A stretch of DNA of 64,000 nucleotides, taken from assembly GCF_024347455.1 (NCBI RefSeq), contig NZ_AP025483.1, positions 1,426,001 through 1,490,000 of the forward strand. Direction: 5' to 3'. This stretch comes from Vibrio echinoideorum (GTDB taxonomy: Bacteria; Pseudomonadota; Gammaproteobacteria; Enterobacterales; Vibrionaceae). The notes beneath the pieces are model-generated. The model did no database searches, was not told where the DNA came from, and saw only the letters and a list, made by a program, of their open reading frames with translations. The translations under genes were made by a program, and so were the position numbers. Each line of letters opens with the position of its first letter. The stretch's first letter is position 1. Positions 18,413 through 28,115 of the stretch are shown in pieces.

Positions 18413-18583
18413 TATATCTAAAATTGTGTGATATTGATCAAGTGATACTTTATATAGCGTAAATAAATCAACAACTTAACAAATGCTCGATATTTGTCAT
18501 TATTTAACTACATCAATGACTTATGGTGATTTATGTGATTCTACTCATCATTTAGCACCGAATAGGTATGATTAAAGCTCATA

Positions 18584-18594
18584 TTGTATTACTT
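18584..18594. promoter_or_regulatory. Putative operator TTGTATTACTT of the PL17 lyase operon
   Basis: Left half perfect and right half degenerate, 68 bp upstream of the first PL17 start. It is the partner of the 18402 site in the divergent control region. A weak CRP-like sequence (TGTGA-N6-TCAAG) lies between them at 18427-18442. Confidence 0.5.
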
Positions 18595-18661
18595 TATATG
18601 GAGTTTGAAAATTTAATCAAAGTTTAAACAGATAAACTCTTTATTGAGGGTGACAAAGAAT

Positions 18662-20860
18662 ATGACTACCAAACCAGTATTGTTGACTGAAGCAGAAATT
18701 GAGCAACTTCACCTTGAAGTGGGCCGTTCTAGCTTAATGGGCAAAACCATTGCAGCGAACGCGAAAGACTTAGAAGCGTTTATGCGTTTACCTATTGATG
18801 TTCCAGGTCACGGTGAAGCAGGGGGTTACGAGCATAACCGCCATAAGCAAAATTACACGTACATGAACTTAGCTGGTCGCATGTTCTTGATCACTAAAGA
18901 GCAAAAATACGCTGACTTCGTTACAAAATTATTAGAAGTGTACGCAGACAAATATCTAACGTTTGATTACCACGTACAGAAAAACACTAACCCAACAGGT
19001 CGTTTGTTCCACCAAATCCTGAACGAGCACTGTTGGTTAATGTTCTCAAGCTTAGCTTACTCTTGTGTTGCTTCAACAATGACACAAGAACAACGTGACA
19101 ACATTGAGTCTCGCATTTTCGAACCAATGTTAGAAATGTTCACGGTTAAATACGCACACGACTTCGACCGCATTCATAACCACGGAATTTGGGCAGTAGC
19201 CGCTGTGGGTATCTGTGGTCTTGCTCTAGGCAAGCGCGAGTACCTTGAAATGTCAGTGTACGGCATCGATCGTAACGATACTGGCGGTTTCCTAGCGCAA
19301 ATTTCTCAACTGTTTGCACCTTCTGGTTACTACATGGAAGGTCCTTACTACCACCGTTACGCGATTCGTCCAACGTGTGTATTTGCTGAAGTTATTCACC
19401 GTCACATGCCTGAAGTTGATATCTACAACTACAAAGGCGGCGTGATTGGTAACACAGTACAAGCAATGCTCTCTACGGCTTACCCGAACGGTGAATTCCC
19501 AGCATTAAACGATGCGTCTCGTACTATGGGCATCACTGATATGGGTGTTCAGGTTGCCGTAAGTGTTTACAGCAAGCATTACTCTTCTGAAAGTGGCGTT
19601 GACCAAAACATTCTTGGTATGGCGAAGATTCAAGACGCAGTATGGATGCACCCATGTGGTCTTGAGCTATCTAAAGCCTACGAAGAGGCTTCAGCTAAAC
19701 AAGAAATCGGCATGCCTTTCTGGCCAAGTGTTGAATTGAGCGAGGGTCCTGAAGGCCACAACGGCGCACAAGGCTTTCTCCGTATGCAGGATAAGAAAGG
19801 CGACGTTTCTCAACTTGTTATGAACTACGGCCAACACGGCATGGGCCACGGCAACTTTGATACGTTGGGTATTTCTTTCTTCAACCGCGGTCAAGAAGTG
19901 TTACGTGAATACGGCTTCTGTCGTTGGGTTAACGTTGAGCCAAAATTCGGTGGTCGTTACCTAGACGAAAACAAATCTTACGCTCGTCAAACGATTGCTC
20001 ATAACGCAGTAACGATTGATGAAAAATGTCAGAACAACTTTGACGTTGAACGTGCAGACGCGGTACACGGTTTACCTCACTTCTTCAAAGTTGAAGACGA
20101 GAAAATCACTGGCATGAGCGCATTTGCTAACGATCACTACGAAGGTTTTGACATGCAACGCAGCGTGTTCATGCTAGACCTTGAAGAGTTTGAGTCTCCG
20201 CTATTGCTAGACTTGTACCGCTTAGGTTCTACAAAAGGCGGCGAAGGCGATCACCAATTTGACTACTCTCATCAATATCAAGGTCAAATTGTTCGCACTA
20301 ACTTCGAATACCAAGCAAACAAAGAGCTAAATACACTAGGTAGTGACTTCGGTTACCAACACCTATGGAATGTAGCAAGTGGTGAAGTGAATGGCACTGC
20401 GTTAGTTAGCTGGTTACAAAACAACACGTACTACACTTGGTTGGGTACAAGTTCAAACGAGAACGGAGAAATCATCTTCACTCGTACTGGTGCTAACGAT
20501 CCAAGCTTTAACCTACGTTCAGAGCCTGCATTCATTCTACGTAGCAAAGGCGAAACAACATTGTTTGCTTCTGTTCTAGAAACACACGGTTACTTTAACG
20601 AAGAATTCGAGCAATCAGTAAACGCCCGTGGTGTTGTGAAAAACATCAATGTTGTTGCTCACACGAATGTAGGTTCAGTAGTAGAGATTACGACAGAGAA
20701 ATCAAACGTGACAGTGATGATCAGTAACCAACTTGGCGCAACTGACAGCACTGAACACAAAGTAGAACTGAACGGCAAAGTATACAGCTGGACAGGCTTC
20801 TACTCAGTAGAAACAATTTTAAATCCAGAATTAGCAAGCACAGCAGAGCAGGGGAAATAA
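18662..20860 (+). CDS. PL17 oligoalginate exolyase no. 1, cytoplasmic, altered zinc site
   Basis: 732 residues from ATG 18662; GAGGG 12 nt upstream supports it over an in-frame TTG at 18644. Alignment by eye with Alg17C of Saccharophagus (from memory) runs the full length: an alpha/alpha toroid, then a heparinase II/III-like beta domain. N173/H174 (IHNHG), Y230 (EGPYY) and Y433 (GGRY) match its catalytic N201/H202/Y258/Y450. At the zinc positions only H447 is kept; the others are N398 and E416 where Alg17C has H415 and D433. Unlike Alg17C there is no signal peptide, so it acts in the cytoplasm, releasing unsaturated monouronate from imported oligomers. The next PL17 gene starts 2 bp after its stop, so the two are co-transcribed. 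Confidence 0.92.
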   Translation: MTTKPVLLTEAEIEQLHLEVGRSSLMGKTIAANAKDLEAFMRLPIDVPGHGEAGGYEHNRHKQNYTYMNLAGRMFLITKEQKYADFVTKLLEVYADKYLTFDYHVQKNTNPTGRLFHQILNEHCWLMFSSLAYSCVASTMTQEQRDNIESRIFEPMLEMFTVKYAHDFDRIHNHGIWAVAAVGICGLALGKREYLEMSVYGIDRNDTGGFLAQISQLFAPSGYYMEGPYYHRYAIRPTCVFAEVIHRHMPEVDIYNYKGGVIGNTVQAMLSTAYPNGEFPALNDASRTMGITDMGVQVAVSVYSKHYSSESGVDQNILGMAKIQDAVWMHPCGLELSKAYEEASAKQEIGMPFWPSVELSEGPEGHNGAQGFLRMQDKKGDVSQLVMNYGQHGMGHGNFDTLGISFFNRGQEVLREYGFCRWVNVEPKFGGRYLDENKSYARQTIAHNAVTIDEKCQNNFDVERADAVHGLPHFFKVEDEKITGMSAFANDHYEGFDMQRSVFMLDLEEFESPLLLDLYRLGSTKGGEGDHQFDYSHQYQGQIVRTNFEYQANKELNTLGSDFGYQHLWNVASGEVNGTALVSWLQNNTYYTWLGTSSNENGEIIFTRTGANDPSFNLRSEPAFILRSKGETTLFASVLETHGYFNEEFEQSVNARGVVKNINVVAHTNVGSVVEITTEKSNVTVMISNQLGATDSTEHKVELNGKVYSWTGFYSVETILNPELASTAEQGK

Positions 20861-20862
20861 TA

Positions 20863-23016
20863 ATGAGCTATCAACCACTTTTACTTAACTTTGAAGAAGC
20901 AGCAGAGCTTCGTAAAGAACTTGGCAAGGATAGCCTATTAGGTAATGCACTGACTCGCGACATTAAACAAACTGACGCTTACATGGCTGAAGTTGGCATT
21001 GAAGTACCAGGTCACGGTGAAGGCGGCGGTTACGAGCACAACCGCCACAAGCAAAACTACATCCACATGGATCTAGCAGGTCGTTTGTTCCTTATCACTG
21101 AGGAAACAAAGTACCGTGATTACATCGTTGATATGCTAACAGCGTACGCGACGGTGTACCCAACACTTGAAAGTAACGTAAGCCGTGACTCTAATCCTCC
21201 GGGTAAGCTGTTCCACCAAACGTTGAACGAGAACATGTGGATGCTTTACGCTTCTTGCGCGTACAGCTGTATTTACCACACAATCTCTGAAGAGCAGAAG
21301 CGCCTGATCGAAGACGATCTTCTTAAGCAAATGATCGAAATGTTCGTTGTTACTTACGCACACGACTTCGATATCGTACACAACCACGGCCTATGGGCAG
21401 TGGCAGCAGTAGGTATCTGTGGCTACGCGATCAACGACCAAGAATCTGTAGACAAAGCACTATATGGCCTGAAACTAGACAAAGTAAGCGGCGGTTTCTT
21501 AGCGCAACTTGACCAACTGTTTTCGCCAGACGGCTACTACATGGAAGGTCCTTACTACCACCGTTTCTCTCTACGTCCAATCTACCTGTTCGCAGAAGCG
21601 ATTGAACGTCGTCAGCCTGAAGTTGGTATCTATGAATTCAACGATTCAGTGATCAAGACAACGTCTTACTCTGTATTCAAAACGGCATTCCCAGACGGTA
21701 CATTGCCAGCTCTGAACGATTCATCGAAGACAATCTCTATCAACGATGAAGGCGTTATCATGGCAACATCTGTGTGTTACCACCGTTACGAGCAGACTGA
21801 AACTCTGCTTGGTATGGCTAACCACCAACAAAACGTTTGGGTTCATGCTTCAGGTAAAACATTGTCTGACGCGGTTGATTCAGCAGACGACATCAAAGCA
21901 TTCAACTGGGGCAGCCTGTTTGTAACCGACGGCCCTGAAGGTGAAAAAGGCGGCGTAAGCATCCTTCGTCACCGTGACGAGAAAGACGACGATACGATGG
22001 CGTTGATCTGGTTTGGTCAACACGGCAGCGATCACCAGTACCACTCTGCTCTAGACCACGGTCACTACGATGGATTGCACCTAAGCGTATTCAACCGTGG
22101 CCACGAAGTACTGCACGATTACGGCTTCGGTCGCTGGGTAAACGTTGAGCCTAAATTTGGCGGTCGTTACATTCCAGAGAACAAGTCTTACTGTAAGCAG
22201 ACGGTTGCTCACAACACAGTAACGGTTGATCAGAAAACGCAGAACAACTTCAACACAGCATTGGCTGAGTCTAAGTTTGGTCAGAAGCACTTCTTCGTAG
22301 CAGACGACCAGTCTCTGCAAGGCATGAGTGGCACAATTTCTGAGTACTACACAGGCATAGACATGCAACGCAGCGTGATTCTTGCTGAACTTCCTGAGTT
22401 CGAGAAGCCACTAGTTATCGATGTATACCGCATTGAAGCTGACGCTGAGCACCAGTACGACCTACCCGTTCACCACTCTGGGCAGATCATCCGTACTGAC
22501 TTTGATTACAACATGGAAAAAACGCTTAAGCCATTAGGTGAAGATAACGGTTACCAACATCTATGGAACGTTGCTTCAGGTAAAGTGAACGAAGAAGGTT
22601 CTTTAGTTAGCTGGCTACATGACAGCAGCTACTACAGCCTAGTAACCAGCGCGAATGCGGGCAGCGAAGTTATTTTTGCTCGCACTGGTGCTAACGATCC
22701 AGACTTCAACCTTAAGAGTGAGCCTGCGTTCATCTTACGTCAGTCTGGTCAAAACCACGTGTTTGCTTCTGTACTAGAAACGCATGGTTACTTTAACGAG
22801 TCGATCGAAGCCTCTGTAGGCGCTCGTGGTCTAGTTAAATCAGTATCTGTTGTGGGCGATAACAGTGTCGGGACTGTTGTTCGCATTCAGACTACTTCTG
22901 GCAACACTTACCACTACGGTATCTCAAACCAAGCTGAAGACACGCAGCAAGCAACTCACACTGTTGAGTTCGCGGGTGAGACATACTCGTGGGAAGGATC
23001 ATTTGCTCAACTGTAA
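20863..23016 (+). CDS. PL17 oligoalginate exolyase no. 2, cytoplasmic, canonical zinc site
   Basis: 717 residues, no signal peptide. It starts at ATG 20863 with AGGGG shortly upstream, overlapping the end of the preceding gene. It is similar along its whole length to PL17 no. 1. Predicted catalytic residues are N174/H175 (VHNHG), Y232 (EGPYY) and Y436 (GGRY). The predicted zinc ligands H401 (GHYD), D419 (HDYG) and H450 (VAHN) are all present, each offset by 14 from Alg17C numbering. Two tandem paralogues that differ at the metal site suggest a split of labour, for example over oligomer length or M/G composition. The 3' untranslated region folds into several hairpins before the terminator. Confidence 0.93.
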   Translation: MSYQPLLLNFEEAAELRKELGKDSLLGNALTRDIKQTDAYMAEVGIEVPGHGEGGGYEHNRHKQNYIHMDLAGRLFLITEETKYRDYIVDMLTAYATVYPTLESNVSRDSNPPGKLFHQTLNENMWMLYASCAYSCIYHTISEEQKRLIEDDLLKQMIEMFVVTYAHDFDIVHNHGLWAVAAVGICGYAINDQESVDKALYGLKLDKVSGGFLAQLDQLFSPDGYYMEGPYYHRFSLRPIYLFAEAIERRQPEVGIYEFNDSVIKTTSYSVFKTAFPDGTLPALNDSSKTISINDEGVIMATSVCYHRYEQTETLLGMANHQQNVWVHASGKTLSDAVDSADDIKAFNWGSLFVTDGPEGEKGGVSILRHRDEKDDDTMALIWFGQHGSDHQYHSALDHGHYDGLHLSVFNRGHEVLHDYGFGRWVNVEPKFGGRYIPENKSYCKQTVAHNTVTVDQKTQNNFNTALAESKFGQKHFFVADDQSLQGMSGTISEYYTGIDMQRSVILAELPEFEKPLVIDVYRIEADAEHQYDLPVHHSGQIIRTDFDYNMEKTLKPLGEDNGYQHLWNVASGKVNEEGSLVSWLHDSSYYSLVTSANAGSEVIFARTGANDPDFNLKSEPAFILRQSGQNHVFASVLETHGYFNESIEASVGARGLVKSVSVVGDNSVGTVVRIQTTSGNTYHYGISNQAEDTQQATHTVEFAGETYSWEGSFAQL

Positions 23017-23025
23017 ATGATTAAC

Positions 23026-23138
23026 ATACATGTCGTTTAACGATGACATGTATTGATGTGGTGCTTTGCGGGAACGAAGCATCACATTGAATTCAGTCGT
23101 GATTGCAAAATCGTTCGTTGAAACCAACAACGACTGAA
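23026..23138 (+). other. Three consecutive stem-loops in the PL17 operon 3' UTR
   Basis: Stem 1 is ATACATGTC/GACATGTAT (23026-23053). Stem 2 is TGTGGTGCTT/AAGCATCACA (23057-23086, one G-U). Stem 3 is TTCAGTCGT/ACGACTGAA (23092-23138). They lie between the stop codon and the terminator. They could protect the 3' end or form a 3'-derived small RNA; no ORF is visible. Confidence 0.6.
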
Positions 23139-23156
23139 AACATCGGGAATAAGTCA

Positions 23157-23189
23157 AACCGAGTAACTCTCACGAGTTGCTCGGTTTTT
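23157..23189 (+). terminator. Intrinsic terminator of the PL17 operon
   Basis: Stem AACCGAGTAACTC / GAGTTGCTCGGTT (one mismatch) followed by seven T. Confidence 0.85.
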
Positions 23190-23317
23190 TTATGTCTGTA
23201 GAAAAGGGAATAATGTGAGCAGAGAAGGAGAACGTATTAAATAATTGATAACAGTCAATGTGGTGTCGATGTGTAGGCTACAGTATGTGTTAGAAATGAA
23301 ATAATTAATGATAAATC

Positions 23318-24154
23318 ATGAAGTTAATTGAAGGGTTGGCGATAATACTTACTGCTTCTTGTTCCGCCTATGCTGTTGCGGATAGCACGCAAAACAATGT
23401 AAATACAGAGCAATTCGTGCGTTACCATTATCAAGACAAAAACAGCTACGGAAAGTTGGTTAAAGACGCTATTTTTCCAATCAATGGTGACATCTTTAGC
23501 AAATATTCAATTGAAAAAACCTCGATTCCACTTGAATCAGTTGAACTGTTGCTTCCTACTGAGCCAGAGAAAGTCTTTGCCGTTGGTATGAACTACGTGA
23601 GTCATGCTGCTTCTCATCCTGATTTACCGCCTCCTTTATTCTTGAAACTGCCGTCTTCTTTGATTTTATCGGGTGAAACCATTCATGCCCCTTTTGATGC
23701 TCAGAATGTGCATTTTGAAGGTGAACTCGTGGTCGTGATTGGCAAAGAAATCAGTAAAGCCAGTCAAGAAGAAGCAGAAGATGCAATTTTCGGTGTCACG
23801 GTGGGTAATGATATAACGGAAAGAAGTTGGCAGAACAGTGATTTACAATGGTTGCGAGCCAAGGCATCGGATGGGTTTGGACCGATTGGTCACACTATTG
23901 TGAAAGGCATTGATTATAACAATGTCGAACTTACAACGCGTGTTAACGGCGATATCGTTCAGCAAGAGAACACCTCGTTTATGATCCACAAGCCGCGCAA
24001 AGTCGTCAGTTATTTGAGCCACTATTTTACCTTAAAGCCGGGTGACCTAGTGTTCATGGGTACGCCGGGGAGAACCCATGCATTGTCTGATAAAGATGAA
24101 GTGTCGGTGACGATCGAAGGCGTAGGGACGGTCACTAATGAAGTGCGGTTTTAA
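23318..24154 (+). CDS. Fumarylacetoacetate hydrolase-family protein with apparent signal peptide
   Basis: 278 residues. The FAH/COG0179 fold is clear from about residue 85: VFAVGMNYVSHA, then FEGELVVVIGKEIS (metal-binding glutamates), VGNDITERSWQ (metal-binding aspartate), GPIGHT and LVFMGTPGRTHAL. Family members are cytoplasmic hydrolases, hydratases or decarboxylases acting on 2-keto acids. Oddly, the first 22 residues, MKLIEGLAIILTASCSAYA plus VAD, look like a cleavable signal peptide, which would place it in the periplasm. The start codon lacks a strong ribosome site, and no better downstream start precedes the conserved core. It follows the PL17 terminator and has no operator-like site upstream, so a role in uronate catabolism is only suggested by position. 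Confidence 0.8.
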   Translation: MKLIEGLAIILTASCSAYAVADSTQNNVNTEQFVRYHYQDKNSYGKLVKDAIFPINGDIFSKYSIEKTSIPLESVELLLPTEPEKVFAVGMNYVSHAASHPDLPPPLFLKLPSSLILSGETIHAPFDAQNVHFEGELVVVIGKEISKASQEEAEDAIFGVTVGNDITERSWQNSDLQWLRAKASDGFGPIGHTIVKGIDYNNVELTTRVNGDIVQQENTSFMIHKPRKVVSYLSHYFTLKPGDLVFMGTPGRTHALSDKDEVSVTIEGVGTVTNEVRF

Positions 24155-24190
24155 TTGTGGGACTAATTTATAGGGTTTCCATTAAACAAA

Positions 24191-24213
24191 AAGCCTACTC
24201 AGTGAGTAGGCTT
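24191..24213 (-). terminator. Intrinsic terminator of the phn transporter operon
   Basis: Stem AAGCCTACTCA / TGAGTAGGCTT with a T-run on the minus strand. It lies between the convergent FAH and phnE genes. Confidence 0.8.
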
Positions 24214-24229
24214 CGAGATGCTCTATTAT

Positions 24230-25060
24230 CTAGATAAAAGCTTTTCTTGCTTTGGCAGCTAACCATTCAGAGAAGACTACTGTCACTAGAATCGCAAAGA
24301 AAATCACCGTTACTTGAGGCCATGCCAACATCGCCATTGACTCTTGCAGTTTCAATCCAATACCGCCAGCACCAACTAAACCTAACACTGTTGACTCTCG
24401 AATATTGATATCCCAACGGAACAAGCTCGTGCCGATGAAACTTGGCATTACTTGCGGAAGAATGCCGTAGTTCAACACTTGCAGTGGAGACGCCCCCGTC
24501 GATTGAATCGCCGACATCTGGGTGACGTTCACTTCTTCAATCGCTTCGTACATCAACTTAGCCACGAAACCAATCGAGCGCAGCGCAATCGCGATAATAC
24601 CGGCTAGTAGCCCTGGGCCGATGATCGCCACTAATAATAAAGCCCAAATCAATGAGTTAATCGAACGACTTGCCGCAATGATGAACAGTGCGATAGGCCT
24701 AATAAACGTCGTGCTTGGTGTTGTGTTGCGTGCGGCTAAGAACGCAACTGGAAACGCGAGTACGATCCCTAATAGGGTGCCAAGTGTTGCGATATTAATC
24801 GTGTCCCACAGCGGGCTCCAAAGTGACTCTAAGTAGCTCCATCTTGGTGGCCACATGCGTGAAGAAATATCAGCAAGTTGATTAGGTGAATCCGTTACAA
24901 AATACCAGATTGTCTCTTTGTTCATGACCTGCCAGGCAAAAACGGTTAAAGCAACAAAGCAAAGCCAACCGAGCCAAAGCATTAGGCTCTGTTTGCTGTC
25001 GTAACGCTGCCATTGGGTACGATTCATGGCGCTTGAAGGTGTGTCATTTAGCGTGCTCAT
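24230..25060 (-). CDS. phnE: Phosphonate-type ABC transporter permease (PhnE) no. 2
   Basis: 276 residues with about six membrane helices. The segment RESTVLGLVGAGGIGLKLQE is the PhnE version of the cytoplasmic coupling loop that touches the ATPase. It starts 11 bp after the other permease gene with an AAGGA ribosome site and ends the operon phnD-phnC-phnE-phnE. The two permeases would form a heterodimeric channel in the inner membrane importing phosphonates or related phosphorus oxyanions. No phosphonate-degrading gene (phnX, phnW, phnG-M) is in the window. Confidence 0.88.
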   Translation of the reverse strand: MSTLNDTPSSAMNRTQWQRYDSKQSLMLWLGWLCFVALTVFAWQVMNKETIWYFVTDSPNQLADISSRMWPPRWSYLESLWSPLWDTINIATLGTLLGIVLAFPVAFLAARNTTPSTTFIRPIALFIIAASRSINSLIWALLLVAIIGPGLLAGIIAIALRSIGFVAKLMYEAIEEVNVTQMSAIQSTGASPLQVLNYGILPQVMPSFIGTSLFRWDINIRESTVLGLVGAGGIGLKLQESMAMLAWPQVTVIFFAILVTVVFSEWLAAKARKAFI

Positions 25061-25071
25061 TTAGTCGTTCC

Positions 25072-25935
25072 TTACTGCACATGCTTACGGATGATGGTCG
25101 ATAGGTATTCACACAACATCACGATCACGATAATAATCAATAGAATAGCGGCGGCTGCACTGTACTCATAACGGTCCATCGCGGTGTTCAATGTTGCGCC
25201 GATACCCCCTGCGCCAACAATGCCAATCACGGCAGATTCACGAAAGTTGATGTCGAGTCGGTACATCGAAAGCCCGATAAAGCGTGGCATCACCTGTGCT
25301 TGGATCGCGTAGTTCACCTGTTGTAGCCAGCTAGCGCCTGTTGCACGCATTGCGGTCAGAGGTGCAGGATCTATTGCTTCAATCTCATCGGCGAACAGTT
25401 TTGCGAGAAAGCCGATGGTAGCGAATGTTAGCGTGACAAAACCCGCAAACGTACCAAAGCCAAACAGAGCTACACACAAAATCGCAACAATGATCTCTTG
25501 TAAGCTGCGAGCGACAGAGATATACGATCGGCAGAATAGGTAAACAGGAGTCGGAGCTAGGTTTTTGGCCGCACCTAATCCAAACGGAATGGACAGAATG
25601 ACGCCTGCCACGGTTGACGTGAGTGTCATGGTTAAACTTTCAATCAAACCTTGCGAGATGTTGTCCCAACGTCCACCGAAATCTGGATTCATGAAGGCCA
25701 AAATGAACTGCCAGCCACGTTCGCTGCCTTCGTAAATTCGAGTCCAGTTGACGTGTACCGATTGCGTCGCGAGATATAAGTAAACCGCAACAATGATAAC
25801 TAAGCTCCAACGTAACCATGGATTTGAAATCAGTGGTGGCTTTGTCCACTGTGTTGGGTATTGCTGAGCTAACTTGGGATCTTGCTGAGCTGATTTTGAA
25901 TGATGTTGAGCTTGCTTTGGATATGGCTGAATCAT
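25072..25935 (-). CDS. phnE: Phosphonate-type ABC transporter permease (PhnE) no. 1
   Basis: 287 residues. A hydrophilic, Gln/Lys-rich N-terminal tail of about 35 residues with repeated AQQ/AQ motifs precedes the membrane segments. The [19 protein letters not shown] coupling motif identifies the PhnE family. Its start overlaps the phnC stop by 4 bp, showing translational coupling. It pairs with the second permease immediately downstream. The N-terminal tail is longer than usual and low in complexity; the true start could be internal, but no better ribosome site was seen. Confidence 0.87.
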   Translation of the reverse strand: MIQPYPKQAQHHSKSAQQDPKLAQQYPTQWTKPPLISNPWLRWSLVIIVAVYLYLATQSVHVNWTRIYEGSERGWQFILAFMNPDFGGRWDNISQGLIESLTMTLTSTVAGVILSIPFGLGAAKNLAPTPVYLFCRSYISVARSLQEIIVAILCVALFGFGTFAGFVTLTFATIGFLAKLFADEIEAIDPAPLTAMRATGASWLQQVNYAIQAQVMPRFIGLSMYRLDINFRESAVIGIVGAGGIGATLNTAMDRYEYSAAAAILLIIIVIVMLCEYLSTIIRKHVQ

Positions 25936-26750
25936 ATTGTCGCCTCAGACAAAAGAGGATGAGTGATGATCAGGTTGTCTTCCTCTTCTTCTACTTGTTG
26001 GCTCCAATCTTCTTCACCGTAGATCTGTGTTAATACATCTTCAGTCAAAAGGTTTGGTGTGTCATCAAACACCACACAGCCTGCATTTAGGCCAACAACT
26101 CGGTCAACAAACTGTTTTGCCAACTGAACGTCGTGAATATTGATGATGGCAGGGAGCTGTTGCTCAGAACAAACCTCGCTGATCAATCGCATGATTTGAC
26201 GTGCCGTACGCGGATCGAGCGCGGCCGTTGGTTCATCGATCAATAGTAGTTTCGGTTTTTGAGCTAACGCACGTGCAATACCAACACGTTGGCGTTGTCC
26301 GCCCGACAGTGCATCGGCTCTTTTATTTGCGTGCTCTAATAAGCCAACTCGGTCGAGTAGGGCATAAGCCGCCTGAATATCCGACTCTGGGAAACGGCGA
26401 GTAAAACTTTGCCAGAAATTCACGTAACCCAAACGGCCCGAAAGCACGTTTTCCATGACGGTTAAGCGCTCAATCAGTGCGTATTCTTGGAAAATCATCC
26501 CAATTTCGCGTCTTGATTGTCTGAGTTGTCGTTTAGAGAGGCTCTCAAGATTAGTATTTGAAAAAATGACTTCGCCGCTGGTGGGCTCAGTTAAACGGTT
26601 AATACAACGGATAAGCGTTGATTTACCTGCACCAGATGGGCCGATCAATCCTACAACTTCGCCGGCATTCACCGACAAACTAACATTAGTTAGGGCCTTG
26701 TCAGAGCTGGAGTAATGCTTGGTAAGTCCTTTAAGGGTAAGAGTAGACAT
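25932..26750 (-). CDS. phnC: Phosphonate-type ABC transporter ATPase
   Basis: 272 residues from the ATG at 26750, chosen because AGGA lies 7 nt upstream; an in-frame upstream ATG (26807) has no support. Walker [11 protein letters not shown]-loop MIFQEYALI, signature [15 protein letters not shown], Walker [14 protein letters not shown] and the H-loop NIHDV are all intact. It powers the two PhnE permeases from the cytoplasmic side. It lies about 140 bp after phnD and overlaps the following permease by 4 bp. Confidence 0.93.
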   Translation of the reverse strand: MSTLTLKGLTKHYSSSDKALTNVSLSVNAGEVVGLIGPSGAGKSTLIRCINRLTEPTSGEVIFSNTNLESLSKRQLRQSRREIGMIFQEYALIERLTVMENVLSGRLGYVNFWQSFTRRFPESDIQAAYALLDRVGLLEHANKRADALSGGQRQRVGIARALAQKPKLLLIDEPTAALDPRTARQIMRLISEVCSEQQLPAIINIHDVQLAKQFVDRVVGLNAGCVVFDDTPNLLTEDVLTQIYGEEDWSQQVEEEEDNLIITHPLLSEATI

Positions 26751-26893
26751 AGAATTCCTATAGCGATGGTTTACTAAGAGTTCGCGTGAGGTTGACATGG
26801 GAAGCAAACCGCTGAGAGTGGTGAGTAACTGCAGGCGCGTAAGCCTGCAGTTAGTTTCATCAATGTGTGATTGGCTTTTTAGTTCGGTTGAAC

Positions 26894-27850
26894 TTAGCTA
26901 CACGTGTAAGACACTTTGTTTGCTGTATCGATAGTACGGATCACTTCCCAATGCTCTTGGTAAGTAATAGGAACAAACTTCGCTTCGCCGTTGCGCTCGA
27001 ACTCTTCTTGTAACTTGGTGCCTTCCCAATCAAACGTGAAGAATGCTTGTTGAATCTTCTCTTGTAGTTCTGGCGTTAAGTTGTGAGCCGTGCCGTATGC
27101 GGTAGTTGGGAAAGTTTGTGATTTATAGATGCTCTTGATTTGCTCTTCTTTTACGACATCGCGTGAAAGCATGCGGTTCAAGACAGAGTTAGCGACAGCT
27201 GCTGCGTCGTAATCTTTGTGCGCCACGCCTAAGATAGAGTTGTCGTGTGCGCCAGAGAACGCCGGTTTGAAATCACGCTCCGGTTGAAGTTGGTATTCAG
27301 CATCTAGAATCGCAGAAGGTGCTTTGAAGCCAGAGTTAGAGGTTTGCGCTGTAAATGCTAGGTTTTTGCCTTTTAGGTCTTCAACCTTTTCAATACCAGA
27401 GCCTGGGTGAGTGATAATTTCCATTTCGTAACCGAAAGAGCCATCTTCAGCCGCCATCATGGTGAAAGGTGCAAAGCCTGCACAGTTAACGGCTAGAGGG
27501 GTTGAACCTGTGTTAAAGCCGGCAATATGAAGGCGACCTGAACGCATGGCTTCAATTTGAGCTGCGTTATTCTGTACTGGGAAGAAACGAACCGTTTTTT
27601 CCGTTGTTTTTTCAAGGTGGCTCAAAAACTCACTCCACACATCAGCGTATACTGCGGGGTCTTCAACTGGTGTGTAAGCAAAAATTAGTGTGTTTGGATC
27701 AACCCATTGTGATTCATCTTGGGGTACATCGGCCACTAAGTTTCCTGAACGGTCTTCATATCGCGTGTCCATTGCTAATGCAGAACCAGAAAAAATCAGC
27801 GCAGCAGTCATAGCGGTTTTAAGCGTGAGATTTGTTTTTGTCGGTTTCAT
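26894..27850 (-). CDS. phnD: Phosphonate-type periplasmic binding protein
   Basis: 318 residues with a signal peptide ending near SGSALA. The body matches PhnD-type binding proteins: a first lobe with the segment [20 protein letters not shown] and later motifs [15 protein letters not shown] and [11 protein letters not shown]. It would capture phosphonate, phosphite or phosphate-like anions in the periplasm and deliver them to the PhnE channel. It is first in the operon, divergent from GntR regulator A, and has no TTGTAnTACAA site upstream. That suggests control by phosphorus status rather than alginate. The exact ligand cannot be read from sequence. Confidence 0.87.
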   Translation of the reverse strand: MKPTKTNLTLKTAMTAALIFSGSALAMDTRYEDRSGNLVADVPQDESQWVDPNTLIFAYTPVEDPAVYADVWSEFLSHLEKTTEKTVRFFPVQNNAAQIEAMRSGRLHIAGFNTGSTPLAVNCAGFAPFTMMAAEDGSFGYEMEIITHPGSGIEKVEDLKGKNLAFTAQTSNSGFKAPSAILDAEYQLQPERDFKPAFSGAHDNSILGVAHKDYDAAAVANSVLNRMLSRDVVKEEQIKSIYKSQTFPTTAYGTAHNLTPELQEKIQQAFFTFDWEGTKLQEEFERNGEAKFVPITYQEHWEVIRTIDTANKVSYTCS

Positions 27851-28115
27851 GATTTCAGTCCAATTGAGTTATCTGTTGGGGATGGAGTATAGAAATCGAG
27901 GATGACAGAACCGATGCATTTTGATGACGGATTTATGAATGGTGTAACATAGTGTTTCTAGCTAAGTGGAATTAGATATTTTCTAAGCATTTGATTAGTT
28001 GAGTAAATTAATCGGGCACTATCCGCGTTGATTTTACTCAATTGGATGTAGGTTGAAATACTGTTATAGTACTCCTTAAATAATACATAAACATAACATA
28101 TAAATAAGCGAACTT

